Shown: positions 42,417-50,644, numbered from the stretch's first letter. The stretch is DNA of 64,000 nt from Anaerolinea sp. (GCA_020723805.1 DYID01000013.1:1-64000); one strand, 5' to 3'. The notes: generated by a model from the sequence alone, not told the origin. Translations and numbers: made by a program.

Positions 42417-43528
42417 ACCCGACCTACCGCTTGCTTGCCTTGTGCGCCCGCGCGGTTGGGCATCCCGTTTTCTACGAGCGGTTAGCCCGTCAGTGTGAGC
42501 GTTTCGACGCCTGGCAAACCTTGCCTGCCCAAGCCGAACTACACGGTATGGCGCCTTTACTCTGGCATCACCTGCACACAGCCGGCATCCCTCTCCCCGC
42601 CGAAACCGAACAGACCTTGCGCGGCTTGTACCTGCGTCACCGTCTGCACAACCACGCCCACCTGACCGCGCTCAAAGAAATCAACGCACGATTCGAACGG
42701 GCGGGTATTCGCGCCGTGCTTCTCAAGGGACTGGCGCTTGCCCATCAATGCTATCCCGATCCCGCCCTGCGTCCGGTCAGCGACATTGACCTCCTGCTCG
42801 AACGCGAAGACCTATTGCCTGCTCTGGATTCCCTGACGAAAGCGGGTTTTTCCCTTCACCCGCCTCACGCTTCGCGGACCTCGAACCTGCTCCCCAGCGA
42901 ACTGAAACTGACCTCCCCCCTGACAGCGGGCGTCCATGTGCAGGTCGAGCTGCATTCTCCAGCCGCCCACGACCACACATACGAGGAATTTGGAGACCTC
43001 GAAGCCGCCCAGCCTCTCGGCAGTGTGGGGAATGCCATCTTCGTTTCCGCTCCCTTGAACACGCTCCGCTATCTTTCCCGCCATCTCAGGCGTCATCTGT
43101 TCGCTGCCACTGCCTCCAAGCCTCTGCCCCTCAAGTGGATGGCAGACATGGTCAGCCTCGCCGAACAAAATGCGGAGACACTGGATTGGCTTGCATTGAA
43201 GCGCCTCGATCCAACCCTCATCAGCCAACTCGAGGTGTTCTACAGCCTCACACCACTTCCTGATCACATGAAAGCGGTACTCCCCATCCAACAAATTCCT
43301 CCGCCGCGTGGTGTCAATCAATATCCTGCCGGCTGGCCCCAACAGCATTTTTCATCCTGGAAGGATGTGGGGCTAATTCAATTCCTTCGCCGCACCTTCT
43401 CTACTCCATCCGAATGGTGGCTGAGATTGTATTTTGGCGGCGGCAGGCTGGGCGTTTGGCGCGGACGCATCCTGTATCCTGCGCTGATTCTCCGCCGCAT
43501 CCTCCGCACCTTGCTCCAAACGCATTGA
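42386..43528 (+). CDS. Nucleotidyltransferase family protein (NTP_transf_5 type)
   Basis: The 380-residue protein carries the family signature AVLLKGLALAHQCYPDPALR followed by PVSDIDLLLER: Lys-114/Gly-115 and the metal-binding pair Asp-133, Asp-135. Helical regions flank this core. Such proteins recur with PqqD-like and HprK-like genes, including in some lasso-peptide clusters, but their reaction is unknown. It overlaps the kinase gene by 31 bases, completing a four-gene overlapping operon. Confidence 0.82.
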   Translation: MDHTDRLQAIDPTYRLLALCARAVGHPVFYERLARQCERFDAWQTLPAQAELHGMAPLLWHHLHTAGIPLPAETEQTLRGLYLRHRLHNHAHLTALKEINARFERAGIRAVLLKGLALAHQCYPDPALRPVSDIDLLLEREDLLPALDSLTKAGFSLHPPHASRTSNLLPSELKLTSPLTAGVHVQVELHSPAAHDHTYEEFGDLEAAQPLGSVGNAIFVSAPLNTLRYLSRHLRRHLFAATASKPLPLKWMADMVSLAEQNAETLDWLALKRLDPTLISQLEVFYSLTPLPDHMKAVLPIQQIPPPRGVNQYPAGWPQQHFSSWKDVGLIQFLRRTFSTPSEWWLRLYFGGGRLGVWRGRILYPALILRRILRTLLQTH

Positions 43529-43569
43529 CAACTGTTCGTTCGCAATTTGTTAGAAATTCTGGCGTGTAC

Positions 43570-43636
43570 TCGGCGTTCTCCCTTCGGCAAGGCTCAGGGC
43601 AGGCTTGCGCCGACGGACACGTTAGAGAACGTGTCC
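43570..43636. repeat. Composite palindromic repeats
   Basis: A CCTTCGGCAAGGCTCAGGGC element (43581-43600) is followed by the hairpin GGACACGTT-AGAG-AACGTGTCC (43615-43636). The second resembles hairpins after the amidohydrolase gene at 54298, the first resembles the insert at 16172. Confidence 0.6.
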
Positions 43637-43684
43637 TACGCCTCTTAATCATTTTTGACCGGCTGCATCGAGGCAGATTGGGTC

Positions 43685-43728
43685 AAAAAACTTCCGAAGC
43701 CTTTCGACTTCGGAAGTTTGCTTTTTTA
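43685..43728. terminator. Bidirectional terminator between 42386-43528 and pdhC
   Basis: A 12-bp stem (43688-43699 with 43708-43719, core CTTCCGAAG) is followed by TGCTTTTTT on the plus strand and TTTTTTGA on the minus strand. It ends at the pdhC stop codon. Confidence 0.88.
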
Positions 43729-45006
43729 CACCAGCATCCTCACGGGGTTTTCCAAAAACTCCGCCAGTTTCTGCATGAATTGCGCCGCCTCCGCCCCGTC
43801 GCTGACGCGGTGGTCAACGGAGATGGTGGCTTTCATCCGCCAGCCGATTTTAATTTGACCGCTTTCGACGACAGGGACTTCCTTTGCGGAGCCGATTGCC
43901 AAAATCGCGGCTTCGGGCGGGTTGATGATGGCGATGAACTCGTCCACATCGTACATGCCGAGATTGGACGTGGAGAACGTCGAACCTTCGACATCTTCGG
44001 GCTTGACCTTGCCTTCGCGGGCGCGCGCCGCCATTGCCTTGATCTCGCCCGAAATCTGACGCAGGGGTTTGGCGTCCGCGTCTTTCACGACGACGGTCAT
44101 CAGCCCGCCGGGGACGGTCACTGCCACGCCGACGTTGACGTGTCCGAACTGGATGATCTCATTGCCCTTGAGAGTTGCGTTGAGATTTGGGAATTGCCGC
44201 AGCGCGAGCGCAACCGCCTTGACGATGAAGTCGTTGACGGAGAGTTTTTCATTGTCGGGCAGGAAGGCGTTGGCTTGTTTGCGCATCTCCATCAGCGCGT
44301 CCATCTTGTATTCGTGCGTGACGTAGAAGTGCGGGATGGTGGTTTTCGATTCGACTAGGCGGCGTCCAATGGCTTGGCGGAGTTTTGTAGTAGGAACAAC
44401 TTTATCTTCGGTGGTAATTGGTAATTGGTAATTGGTAATTGGCGCCAAGGGAGTCGCAGGACGAACGTCGGAGGTCTGTGCTGCTCCAGCCAACGCTGCT
44501 TCAACATCTTTTCGAACCACGCGTCCGCCAGGTCCCGTGCCTTGGATGGAGGCAAGATTGACATTGTTGTCTTTCGCAATCTTCTTCGCGAGCGGGGATG
44601 CTTTCACGACCGACGATTGACCATGGACGGCAGACGATGAATCAGCGGGGGAAACTGCCTGGGTTGTCGAAACAGGCATGGGTTGAGTCTGAGGCGCAAC
44701 GTCCGACTTTCGGCTTTCAACCTTAGACTGATTACTGATCACTGGTGACTGATCACTGATCTTTTCCCCAGCCTGACCCACCACCGCAATCGGCGCGTTG
44801 ACGGGAACGACCGTCCCCTGCTCGACGATGTGCTGAAGGACAACGCCGCTCGCGGGAGATTCCACCTCCACAGTGGCTTTGTCCGTTTCGATTTCGGCAA
44901 GCACGTCGCCTTTTTTGATTTCTTCGCCAACCTGCTTCACCCAGCGGACGAGCGTGCCTTCCGCCATGTCGAAGCCGAGTTTGGGCATGTTGATGGTTTC
45001 AGCCAT
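43726..45006 (-). CDS. pdhC: Dihydrolipoamide acyltransferase (E2) of a 2-oxoacid dehydrogenase complex
   Basis: The 426-residue protein has an N-terminal lipoyl domain with Lys-43 in EIETDKATVEVES, an E3/E1-binding domain (SPLAKKIAKDNNVNLASIQG) and a C-terminal acyltransferase domain with ISVDHRVSDGAEAAQF (catalytic His and Asp-Gly). Two linkers separate the domains; both contain stretches encoded by simple repeats seen between genes elsewhere in the window (44413-44442 and 44725-44762). It follows E1-beta with a one-base overlap. Pyruvate is the likely substrate, but branched-chain oxoacids are possible. Confidence 0.94.
   Translation of the reverse strand: MAETINMPKLGFDMAEGTLVRWVKQVGEEIKKGDVLAEIETDKATVEVESPASGVVLQHIVEQGTVVPVNAPIAVVGQAGEKISDQSPVISNQSKVESRKSDVAPQTQPMPVSTTQAVSPADSSSAVHGQSSVVKASPLAKKIAKDNNVNLASIQGTGPGGRVVRKDVEAALAGAAQTSDVRPATPLAPITNYQLPITTEDKVVPTTKLRQAIGRRLVESKTTIPHFYVTHEYKMDALMEMRKQANAFLPDNEKLSVNDFIVKAVALALRQFPNLNATLKGNEIIQFGHVNVGVAVTVPGGLMTVVVKDADAKPLRQISGEIKAMAARAREGKVKPEDVEGSTFSTSNLGMYDVDEFIAIINPPEAAILAIGSAKEVPVVESGQIKIGWRMKATISVDHRVSDGAEAAQFMQKLAEFLENPVRMLV
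44413..44442. repeat. In-gene tandem repeat GGTAATT x4 in the E2 linker
   Basis: Four units of GGTAATT lie in frame and encode the linker residues PITNYQLPITT on the minus strand. Confidence 0.85.
44725..44762. repeat. In-gene heptamer repeat in the first E2 linker
   Basis: Units of the ACTGATC/ACTGGTG type encode KISDQSPVISNQS between the lipoyl and binding domains. The same heptamers form the intergenic repeats at 45991-46070 and 59341-59438. Confidence 0.8.
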
Positions 45007-45980
45007 TATTTCAACACCTCCTTTGCCGCGGCGATGATGTCTGGCACTTGGGGGAGCGCGGCTTGTTCGAGTGTGCGGTTGTAGGGAAGCGGCACTTCCT
45101 TTTGCGCCACGCGCAGGATGGGCGCGTCCACGTAATCGAAGGCTTCCTCGTAGATGCGGCTGACGACCTCCGCGCCGACGCCGTAGGACTTCCAGCCTTC
45201 CTCGACAACGATGGCGCGGTTGGTTTTCTTGAACGATTCGATGACGGGTTCCATGTCGAGCGGACGCAGCGTGCGCAGGTCAACGATTTCGGCTTGGATG
45301 CCTTCCTTCGCCAGTTCGTCGGCGGCTTTCATCGAGAGTTCGAGCCCCTTGCAGTAGGTGACGATGGTCAGGTCGCTGCCTTCGCGCTGGACTTTGGATT
45401 TGCCAATCGGGATGAGATACTCGCCTTCTGGCACTTCGCCGCGCACCTGATACATCGTGGCGTGTTCGATGAAGAGAATCGGGTCGTTCGAGCGAATGGC
45501 GGATTTGAGCAAGCCTTTCGCGTCTGCGGGCGTGCCGGGGCTGACGACCTTCAGACCGGGGAAGTGCGCAAAGATCGCGTCGGGGGTCTGTGAGTGCGTC
45601 GCACCGAGTTGGCGTCCGCCGCCGCCCACCGCGCGGATGACCAGCGGCAGGGTGAACTGTCCGCCGAACATGTAGCGCAGTTTCGCCGCCTGGTTGACGA
45701 TGTAATCCATCGCCGAGAAGGCGAAGTTGATGGTCATCAGTTCCGCGATGGGGCGCTGACCCACCATCGCCGCGCCGATTGCCGCGCCGAGGATGGCGTT
45801 TTCCGCAATGGGCGTATCCTTGACGCGCTCGGGTCCGTATTTGTCGTAAAAGCCTTTGGTGACAGCATACGTGCCGCCCCACACACCGACCTCCTCGCCG
45901 AGGATGAAGACGGCAGGATCGCGGTCCATTTCTTCCATAAGTGCTTGCGAGATTGCCTCGCGCATGGTGATTTTTGCCAT
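45006..45980 (-). CDS. pdhB: 2-oxoacid dehydrogenase E1 component, beta subunit
   Basis: The 324-residue subunit has TMREAISQALMEEMDRDPAV, LGEEVGVWGGTYAVTKGFYD, TPIAENAILGAAIGAAMVG and the C-terminal RIYEEAFDYVDAPILRVAQK, all typical of E1-beta. With E1-alpha it decarboxylates a 2-oxoacid using TPP and loads the acyl group on E2. GGAG lies 8 bases before the ATG. Gene order on the minus strand is alpha, beta, E2. Confidence 0.95.
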   Translation of the reverse strand: MAKITMREAISQALMEEMDRDPAVFILGEEVGVWGGTYAVTKGFYDKYGPERVKDTPIAENAILGAAIGAAMVGQRPIAELMTINFAFSAMDYIVNQAAKLRYMFGGQFTLPLVIRAVGGGGRQLGATHSQTPDAIFAHFPGLKVVSPGTPADAKGLLKSAIRSNDPILFIEHATMYQVRGEVPEGEYLIPIGKSKVQREGSDLTIVTYCKGLELSMKAADELAKEGIQAEIVDLRTLRPLDMEPVIESFKKTNRAIVVEEGWKSYGVGAEVVSRIYEEAFDYVDAPILRVAQKEVPLPYNRTLEQAALPQVPDIIAAAKEVLK

Positions 45981-45990
45981 TGTAAAACTC

Positions 45991-46070
45991 CAGTGATCAG
46001 TGACCAGTGTTCAGTAATCAGTTCTCAATGCAAGGCACTGATGACTGATTACTGATAACTGATTACTGCT
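45991..46070. repeat. Degenerate heptamer tandem repeat between pdhA and pdhB
   Basis: CAGTGATCAGTGACCAGTGTTCAG and related units fill almost the whole gap. The pattern matches the repeat at 59341-59438. Confidence 0.75.
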
Positions 46071-47027
46071 TTACTCTGCATACACATCCGTAAACAACTC
46101 TTCCAGCGCGGGTTCGGGGCTGGTCTCGGCGAATTCCACTGCCTTCGCTACTTCCTCTTCCACGCGCGCTTCGATCTCGTCCAGCGCTTTGCGGGTGGCG
46201 ATTTTCTTGTCGAGCAGGTACTTGTTGAAGATGCCGATGGGGTCATTCTCCTGCCACTGCTTGACCTCTTCCGCTTTGCGGTAACGTTCGGGGTCGCCCA
46301 TCGAGTGACCGCGGAAGCGGTAGGTGTTCACCTCGAGGAAGTAGGGCTGGCTCTCCTTGCGGACGTAGTCAATCGCCTCCTTCGCCGCTTCATAGACCGC
46401 CATCACGTCCATGCCGTTGACCGCCGCGTTCTTCATCCCGTAGCCTTCGGCTTTCTGGCGGATTTCATCCACCGCCGAAGCGCGCTCCACCGCCGTCCCC
46501 ATGCCGTACTGGTTGTTCTCGCACACCCACAGCACGCGCAAACCCCAGACCTTGGACAGGTTCAAGCCTTCGTGGAAATAACCGATGTTGGTCGCGCCGT
46601 CGCCGAACATGCAAATTGTGATGTTGTCGTTCTTCGCATACTGGTCGCCCAATGCGAGTCCCGCCGCAATGGGAATGTGTCCGCCCACGATGGCGTGACC
46701 GCCCCACATGTTCTTTTCCACGCTTGCCATGTGCATCGAGCCGCCCTTGCCCTTCGACATACCCGTCGCCTTGCCGAGCAGTTCCGCCATCACCTCGTTA
46801 GCGGAGATGCCGCAGTTCAACGCCACGCCGTGATCGCGGTAGGCGGTGATCACGCGGTCGCGCGGTTCGCGCGCCGCAATCAAACCGGTGCTGACGGCTT
46901 CCTGCCCGATGTACAAGTGCATGAAACCGCCGATCTTGCCAGCCTGGTACAACTCCGCCCCGCGTTCTTCCACGCGGCGGATGAGCACCATCTGGTAATA
47001 CAAATCCAAGAGTTGTTCTTTTTTCAT
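46071..47027 (-). CDS. pdhA: 2-oxoacid dehydrogenase E1 component, alpha subunit
   Basis: The 318-residue subunit has the TPP-binding motif GDGATNIGYFHEGLNLSKVW, preceded by GGHAIVGGHIPIAAGLALGD, and the phosphorylation-loop region TYRFRGHSMGDPERYR. ATG 47027 has GGAG seven bases upstream and is preferred over an in-frame start at 47060. It begins the pdhA-pdhB-pdhC operon; no E3 (lipoamide dehydrogenase) gene is present in the window. Confidence 0.95.
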   Translation of the reverse strand: MKKEQLLDLYYQMVLIRRVEERGAELYQAGKIGGFMHLYIGQEAVSTGLIAAREPRDRVITAYRDHGVALNCGISANEVMAELLGKATGMSKGKGGSMHMASVEKNMWGGHAIVGGHIPIAAGLALGDQYAKNDNITICMFGDGATNIGYFHEGLNLSKVWGLRVLWVCENNQYGMGTAVERASAVDEIRQKAEGYGMKNAAVNGMDVMAVYEAAKEAIDYVRKESQPYFLEVNTYRFRGHSMGDPERYRKAEEVKQWQENDPIGIFNKYLLDKKIATRKALDEIEARVEEEVAKAVEFAETSPEPALEELFTDVYAE

Positions 47028-47200
47028 CACTCTCTCCGTAAATTTCACACCGTACCACAAGCCTGTAGACTTGCGTTACGGAATTTTAGACAAAATAACA
47101 TGGCGCTAAAAACGCCATGACGCGCTTTGTTGATTCCAAACGGCGCATTATATCAGACATTTTCCATCGGATTTTCTCTCAAAACCTGTCGGCTTTGTTG

Positions 47201-47206
47201 TACAAT
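47201..47206 (+). promoter_or_regulatory. -10 element of the HEAT-repeat gene, leaderless type
   Basis: TACAAT is followed by ATCTGC and the ATG at 47213. There is no Shine-Dalgarno sequence and no clear -35. Confidence 0.45.
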
Positions 47207-47212
47207 ATCTGC

Positions 47213-48352
47213 ATGGCATGGTTCATCGGCGGTAAGCAAGCGGAGGCAAAACGACTTGTCACTCAACTGGCGGATGCGGGGACTCGTGACCGCGCCATAC
47301 AGGACTTGATCCGCCTCGACGCCGACGCCCTGCCCGCGCTCCTCGAAGCGCTTCAAACCCGCGACCTGAACCTGCTCGCCATTTATGAGCAGATTCTCGT
47401 CCGCATTCCTTCCGCCTCTCCCGAACTTGTGAAACTGCTTTCTACAGCCCATCCCATCCTCCGCGCCCGCACTGCGGACGTGCTGGGACTGCGCCGGGAT
47501 AAATCTGCCGTGCCCGCACTGTTGGACGCCATGAGGGGCGAGTTTTATACCGTGCGGGCGCGTGCCGCTATCGCCCTCGGTCGCATTGGCGAAAAACAGA
47601 CGATACCGGCGTTATTGAATACCCTGAAAGACCCCGAAAGTGACGTTCGAATCGCCGCCTGTTTGGGGTTGGGCTTCTTCAAAGACCCCTCCACCTTCGA
47701 TGAAATTGCGAATCTTCTGCTCGACGACCCGAAAATTGAGGTAAGGCAGGCGGCAGCGAAAGCATTGGGCGAAAGCCGTCATCCTGCCGCTCTTCCCTTT
47801 CTGATGGAAGCCCTGCGCGACCCTTACTGGTGGTACGAGCGCGAGACCGCCGCCGGCGACCTGCTGACTGCCATCGAAAACATGGGCTCTGCCGCCGTCG
47901 TGCCGTTGATTGAAGCCTTGAAGGACAGGGAGGGCGCTGTCCGCAAATACGCCGCCATCCTGCTCGGGCGCATCGGTGACCCGCGCGCCATCGAGCCGCT
48001 GGGCATGGCGCTCTATGACCTGCATCACGATGTGGGAAAGGCGTCGGCGGAGGCGCTGGCTCGGTTTGGACCGGCAAGTTTCGAGGTCCTGGTAGAGGCG
48101 CTGGAGCATCCCGAAATGTGGATCCGCATCCATTCGGTGGATGTCTTGCCGAGGGTGAAAGAGCCGCGCGTCGCGCTTGTCCTGCTGGAGATGTTGAAGG
48201 ACCCCGAGCGTGAAGTGCGGAAGCATGTCATCGAGGCGATGGGGGAGTTGGGTGACCCGCGCACCCTGCCCGCCCTGCAGGAGATTGCGGCAAACCGCGC
48301 CGACCGGGAAATGCACATGCTGGCAAAGACGGCGCTGGAGAAAATCAAGTGA
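47213..48352 (+). CDS. HEAT-repeat (PBS lyase-like) protein
   Basis: The 379-residue protein is a solenoid of about ten HEAT repeats. Typical units are AVPALLDAMRGEFYTVRARA, TIPALLNTLKDPESDVRIAA and AIEPLGMALYDLHHDVGKAS. There is no signal peptide or catalytic domain; it is probably a cytoplasmic scaffold. ATG 47213 is chosen because the stretch upstream contains the TACAAT element and does not fit the repeat pattern. Confidence 0.85.
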   Translation: MAWFIGGKQAEAKRLVTQLADAGTRDRAIQDLIRLDADALPALLEALQTRDLNLLAIYEQILVRIPSASPELVKLLSTAHPILRARTADVLGLRRDKSAVPALLDAMRGEFYTVRARAAIALGRIGEKQTIPALLNTLKDPESDVRIAACLGLGFFKDPSTFDEIANLLLDDPKIEVRQAAAKALGESRHPAALPFLMEALRDPYWWYERETAAGDLLTAIENMGSAAVVPLIEALKDREGAVRKYAAILLGRIGDPRAIEPLGMALYDLHHDVGKASAEALARFGPASFEVLVEALEHPEMWIRIHSVDVLPRVKEPRVALVLLEMLKDPEREVRKHVIEAMGELGDPRTLPALQEIAANRADREMHMLAKTALEKIK

Positions 48353-48382
48353 GGGTCACTTCAAATGTGACCCTCACTTTTT
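48347..48382. terminator. Bidirectional terminator between convergent genes
   Basis: AAGTGAGGGTCAC (48347-48359) pairs perfectly with GTGACCCTCACTT (48367-48379). The stem contains the stop codon of the HEAT gene and touches the stop of the dehydrogenase gene. TTT follows on the plus strand. Confidence 0.85.
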
Positions 48383-49589
48383 ATGCCTGCATCATTACTT
48401 TGATGGCGTTCGATTTCCCTTTGTGACCAGCCGCAAGGCGCAGGGCGTGTTTGTAGTCCTCGAAGGGGAAGCGGTGGGTGATGAGCTCCTCAATCTGGAA
48501 TTTGCCTTCTCGGAAGCCGTCGAAGACCCATTCGTAAGTGTGCTTGCGAATTCCAGCCCGTTCATCCATGCCGTGACCGTAAGTGCCTGTGAGCGTGACT
48601 TTGTGATACCAGATGGGTGTCAGGTCAACCTTGGGCATGGGCGCCATGTGCGAGCCAACCATGACGATTTTGCCGCCCGCTCGTACCCAACGCAGGGCAG
48701 TGTTGACGGTAACGTCGTTGGCAACGCAGTCATAGATAAGGTCGAAGCCGCCGATGACAACGCCGCGATTGAGCGGGGCAGAGAAGAATTTGCCGCCGGT
48801 GAGTTTGGCAACAGTGGTATAGTCGCCGCGTTTGAGGATGTGGTCTGCGCCGAGACGTTCTGCCGCCTCCTGCTGGTGCGGGTGGCGCGCCAGCGTGGTG
48901 ACCTGCGCTTCGGGGAAGAAGGCTTTGACAACCATGGTGGTCAACAAGCCGATGATGCCCGCGCCGATGACCAGAACTTTATCGCCCGCTTTGGGCGGAT
49001 GCTGAAACGCTGCGTGAACGGCGATGGAAATTGGTTCTGAGAGGGCGGCTTGATCTTGCGTGAGGTGGGCAGGTGCGGGGTACATCGCTGTTTCGTGCGT
49101 GACGATGGAGTCGCCAAACCCGCCGCCGATGCCGCGTGGTCCTGGCTCCGATTTGTTGATGCAGAAGTGATAATCGCCTTCGGCGCAGTAGCGGCATTTG
49201 GGGGTGATTTCCAGGGTTTCGCAGTTGGCGCCGGCAAAATGAGTGTCCATGATGACGCGGTCGCCGGGGCGGAAGCGCGTTACGCCGGGACCGACTTCGG
49301 TGACGATGGAGACGGTTTCGTGTCCGAGGTAGAAGCGGGAAAGTCCGGGCAATGCGGCGGGAGCGATGGAAGGGTCTGCTTTGACGAAGAGCAGGGAAAT
49401 ATCCGAGGCGCACACGCCGCAGGCTTGGTTCTGCACGCGAATCCAACGCGGACCGGGTAAGGGGGCATCGTCCAGCCGCCCAGCCCGGGCGGCGGAAAGC
49501 GGCGTCCAGACGAAGTCCTTCCAAAGGGGCGTGATGGCTTTCGTCAGCAGGACGCGCGGAATGTGTTTGTCCACGTAGATGGCTCGCAT
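48381..49589 (-). CDS. Zinc-dependent medium-chain alcohol dehydrogenase
   Basis: The 402-residue protein has a GroES-like domain with catalytic zinc ligands in NQACGVCASDISLL and YLGHETVSIV, and Cys residues in ANCETLEITPKCRYCAEGDYH that resemble a structural zinc loop. The Rossmann domain has VLVIGAGIIGLLTTMVVKAF, and the cofactor is probably NAD(H). It resembles threonine or sorbitol dehydrogenases, but the substrate is not clear. ATG 49589 follows GGAGGAAAGCCC. Confidence 0.88.
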   Translation of the reverse strand: MRAIYVDKHIPRVLLTKAITPLWKDFVWTPLSAARAGRLDDAPLPGPRWIRVQNQACGVCASDISLLFVKADPSIAPAALPGLSRFYLGHETVSIVTEVGPGVTRFRPGDRVIMDTHFAGANCETLEITPKCRYCAEGDYHFCINKSEPGPRGIGGGFGDSIVTHETAMYPAPAHLTQDQAALSEPISIAVHAAFQHPPKAGDKVLVIGAGIIGLLTTMVVKAFFPEAQVTTLARHPHQQEAAERLGADHILKRGDYTTVAKLTGGKFFSAPLNRGVVIGGFDLIYDCVANDVTVNTALRWVRAGGKIVMVGSHMAPMPKVDLTPIWYHKVTLTGTYGHGMDERAGIRKHTYEWVFDGFREGKFQIEELITHRFPFEDYKHALRLAAGHKGKSNAIKVMMQA

Positions 49590-49620
49590 GGGCTTTCCTC
49601 CGGGTGAATTGAGCCGATTG

Positions 49621-49659
49621 TACCAAAGCAAAAAGAAGACCCGGCGTGCGCCGGGTCTT
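49621..49659 (-). terminator. Rho-independent terminator of the HhH membrane protein gene
   Basis: A 10-bp stem AAGACCCGGC/GCCGGGTCTT with a four-base loop is followed on the minus strand by CTTTTTGCTTT, five bases after the stop codon. Confidence 0.85.
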
Positions 49660-49663
49660 GCGG

Positions 49664-50092
49664 TTACTTTGCCTTCCGCCCGCCTTTGAGTTCGCCCTGC
49701 AATTTCTTCAAACCGTCCATGTCGCCTTGGGCGGCAAGTTTTGCCTGCTCGATCCAGCCTTGGGGGTTCAGCATTTGCAGTCCAGCCGCGTCGAGGGTCT
49801 TTTGCACATCGGCGGCATCTGCCTCCGCCAGGTCGGCAAATGAGCGAATGCCCGCCTCGTTCAGGACTTTGGCGACTTTGGGACCGATGCCCTCGATGAG
49901 GGTGAGGTCATCCGGCGGAATGGAAATGGAATGTACGTGCGCTTCATGCCCCGCCTCTGCCTGCTCCGCGCTTCGGCGGCTGGTCAGCCACCCGACAATG
50001 ATCATGAGGAGAAAAAATCCCAGAGCGAGGTACAACAGCCACGCCAGTTCTGTGTTCGGACCTTCTTCGGCAAGGATACCTATTGCGTACAT
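49664..50092 (-). CDS. Membrane-anchored helix-hairpin-helix protein
   Basis: The 142-residue protein has one helix near the N-terminus (LAWLLYLALGFFLLMIIVGW) and a cytoplasmic helix-hairpin-helix pair, LTLIEGIGPKVAKVLNEAGI followed by RSFADLAEADAADVQKTLDA. This resembles DUF4332-like proteins with predicted DNA or nucleotide binding. ATG 50092 has GGAGG six bases upstream; ATG 50104 is an alternative. Function unknown. Confidence 0.8.
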   Translation of the reverse strand: MYAIGILAEEGPNTELAWLLYLALGFFLLMIIVGWLTSRRSAEQAEAGHEAHVHSISIPPDDLTLIEGIGPKVAKVLNEAGIRSFADLAEADAADVQKTLDAAGLQMLNPQGWIEQAKLAAQGDMDGLKKLQGELKGGRKAK

Positions 50093-50125
50093 GTGCGCCT
50101 CCATTGAAAAAATTGATTTGCTCGC

Positions 50126-50203
50126 CTCACGCAGAGCGTCCCGAAGGTTCTCTGAAAAGAACCTTGTTAAGCGCTACAACCTTCGGGGCGGTGCGTAACA
50201 TCA
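50126..50203. repeat. Long palindromic repeat of the CCGTCCCGAAGG type
   Basis: CTCACGCAGAGCGTCCCGAAGG faces AACCTTCGGGGCGGTGCGTAACATCA. It shares its core with 40651 and 31647, and its ends with the cloverleaf family. From here to 50511 I see no gene or other clear feature. Confidence 0.75.
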
Positions 50204-50511
50204 ACGATTCACTTATACGTGAAAGGCGAAGGGGTGTCAATTATGATTTCTTTCCTGACTTTACGACTATGAAAAAAAGATGGCTCTTCCGTTTCTGATG
50301 GAATAACTGTCCGTTCAAATGAACTTTGAACGCTGATTTCGCTGCTCCCCGAAGTTTGCAAAGAAGCCCGAGTGCTTTGGTTTCCTTTTCGTGAAAATTC
50401 GTGTACTTTATGGATATTTTTTTCGGACGGCTTATTTCATTTTGGCTTGATTTTTGGGGTGGAAAGTATTGTACAATGAGAAAAACGGTTTTACCCACCA
50501 CGCCAAAGGAG

Positions 50512-50630
50512 GAGAGTGTCTAAAAGAATGGGCTAAAGATTGTTCTGCCACAGAGCTCACAGAGATCTCTGAGAAAAATCTCGAAATCTCTGCGCTCTCT
50601 GTGGCTAAACCCACGACATTGGACACTCCC
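50512..50630. repeat. 120-bp palindromic repeat, inverted copy C
   Basis: Reverse complement of the repeats at 13351 and 13552, from GAGAGTGTCTAAAAGAATGG to GGACACTCCC. It ends directly before the AAAGGAG ribosome-binding site of the gene at 50645. Confidence 0.85.
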
Positions 50631-50644
50631 CAAAGGAGATTGAC

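Noticed and set aside
40802-43528. Lasso-peptide biosynthetic cluster
   Set aside because: PqqD-like, kinase and nucleotidyltransferase genes occur in some lasso clusters, but there is no asparagine-synthetase-like cyclase, no leader protease and no short precursor here.
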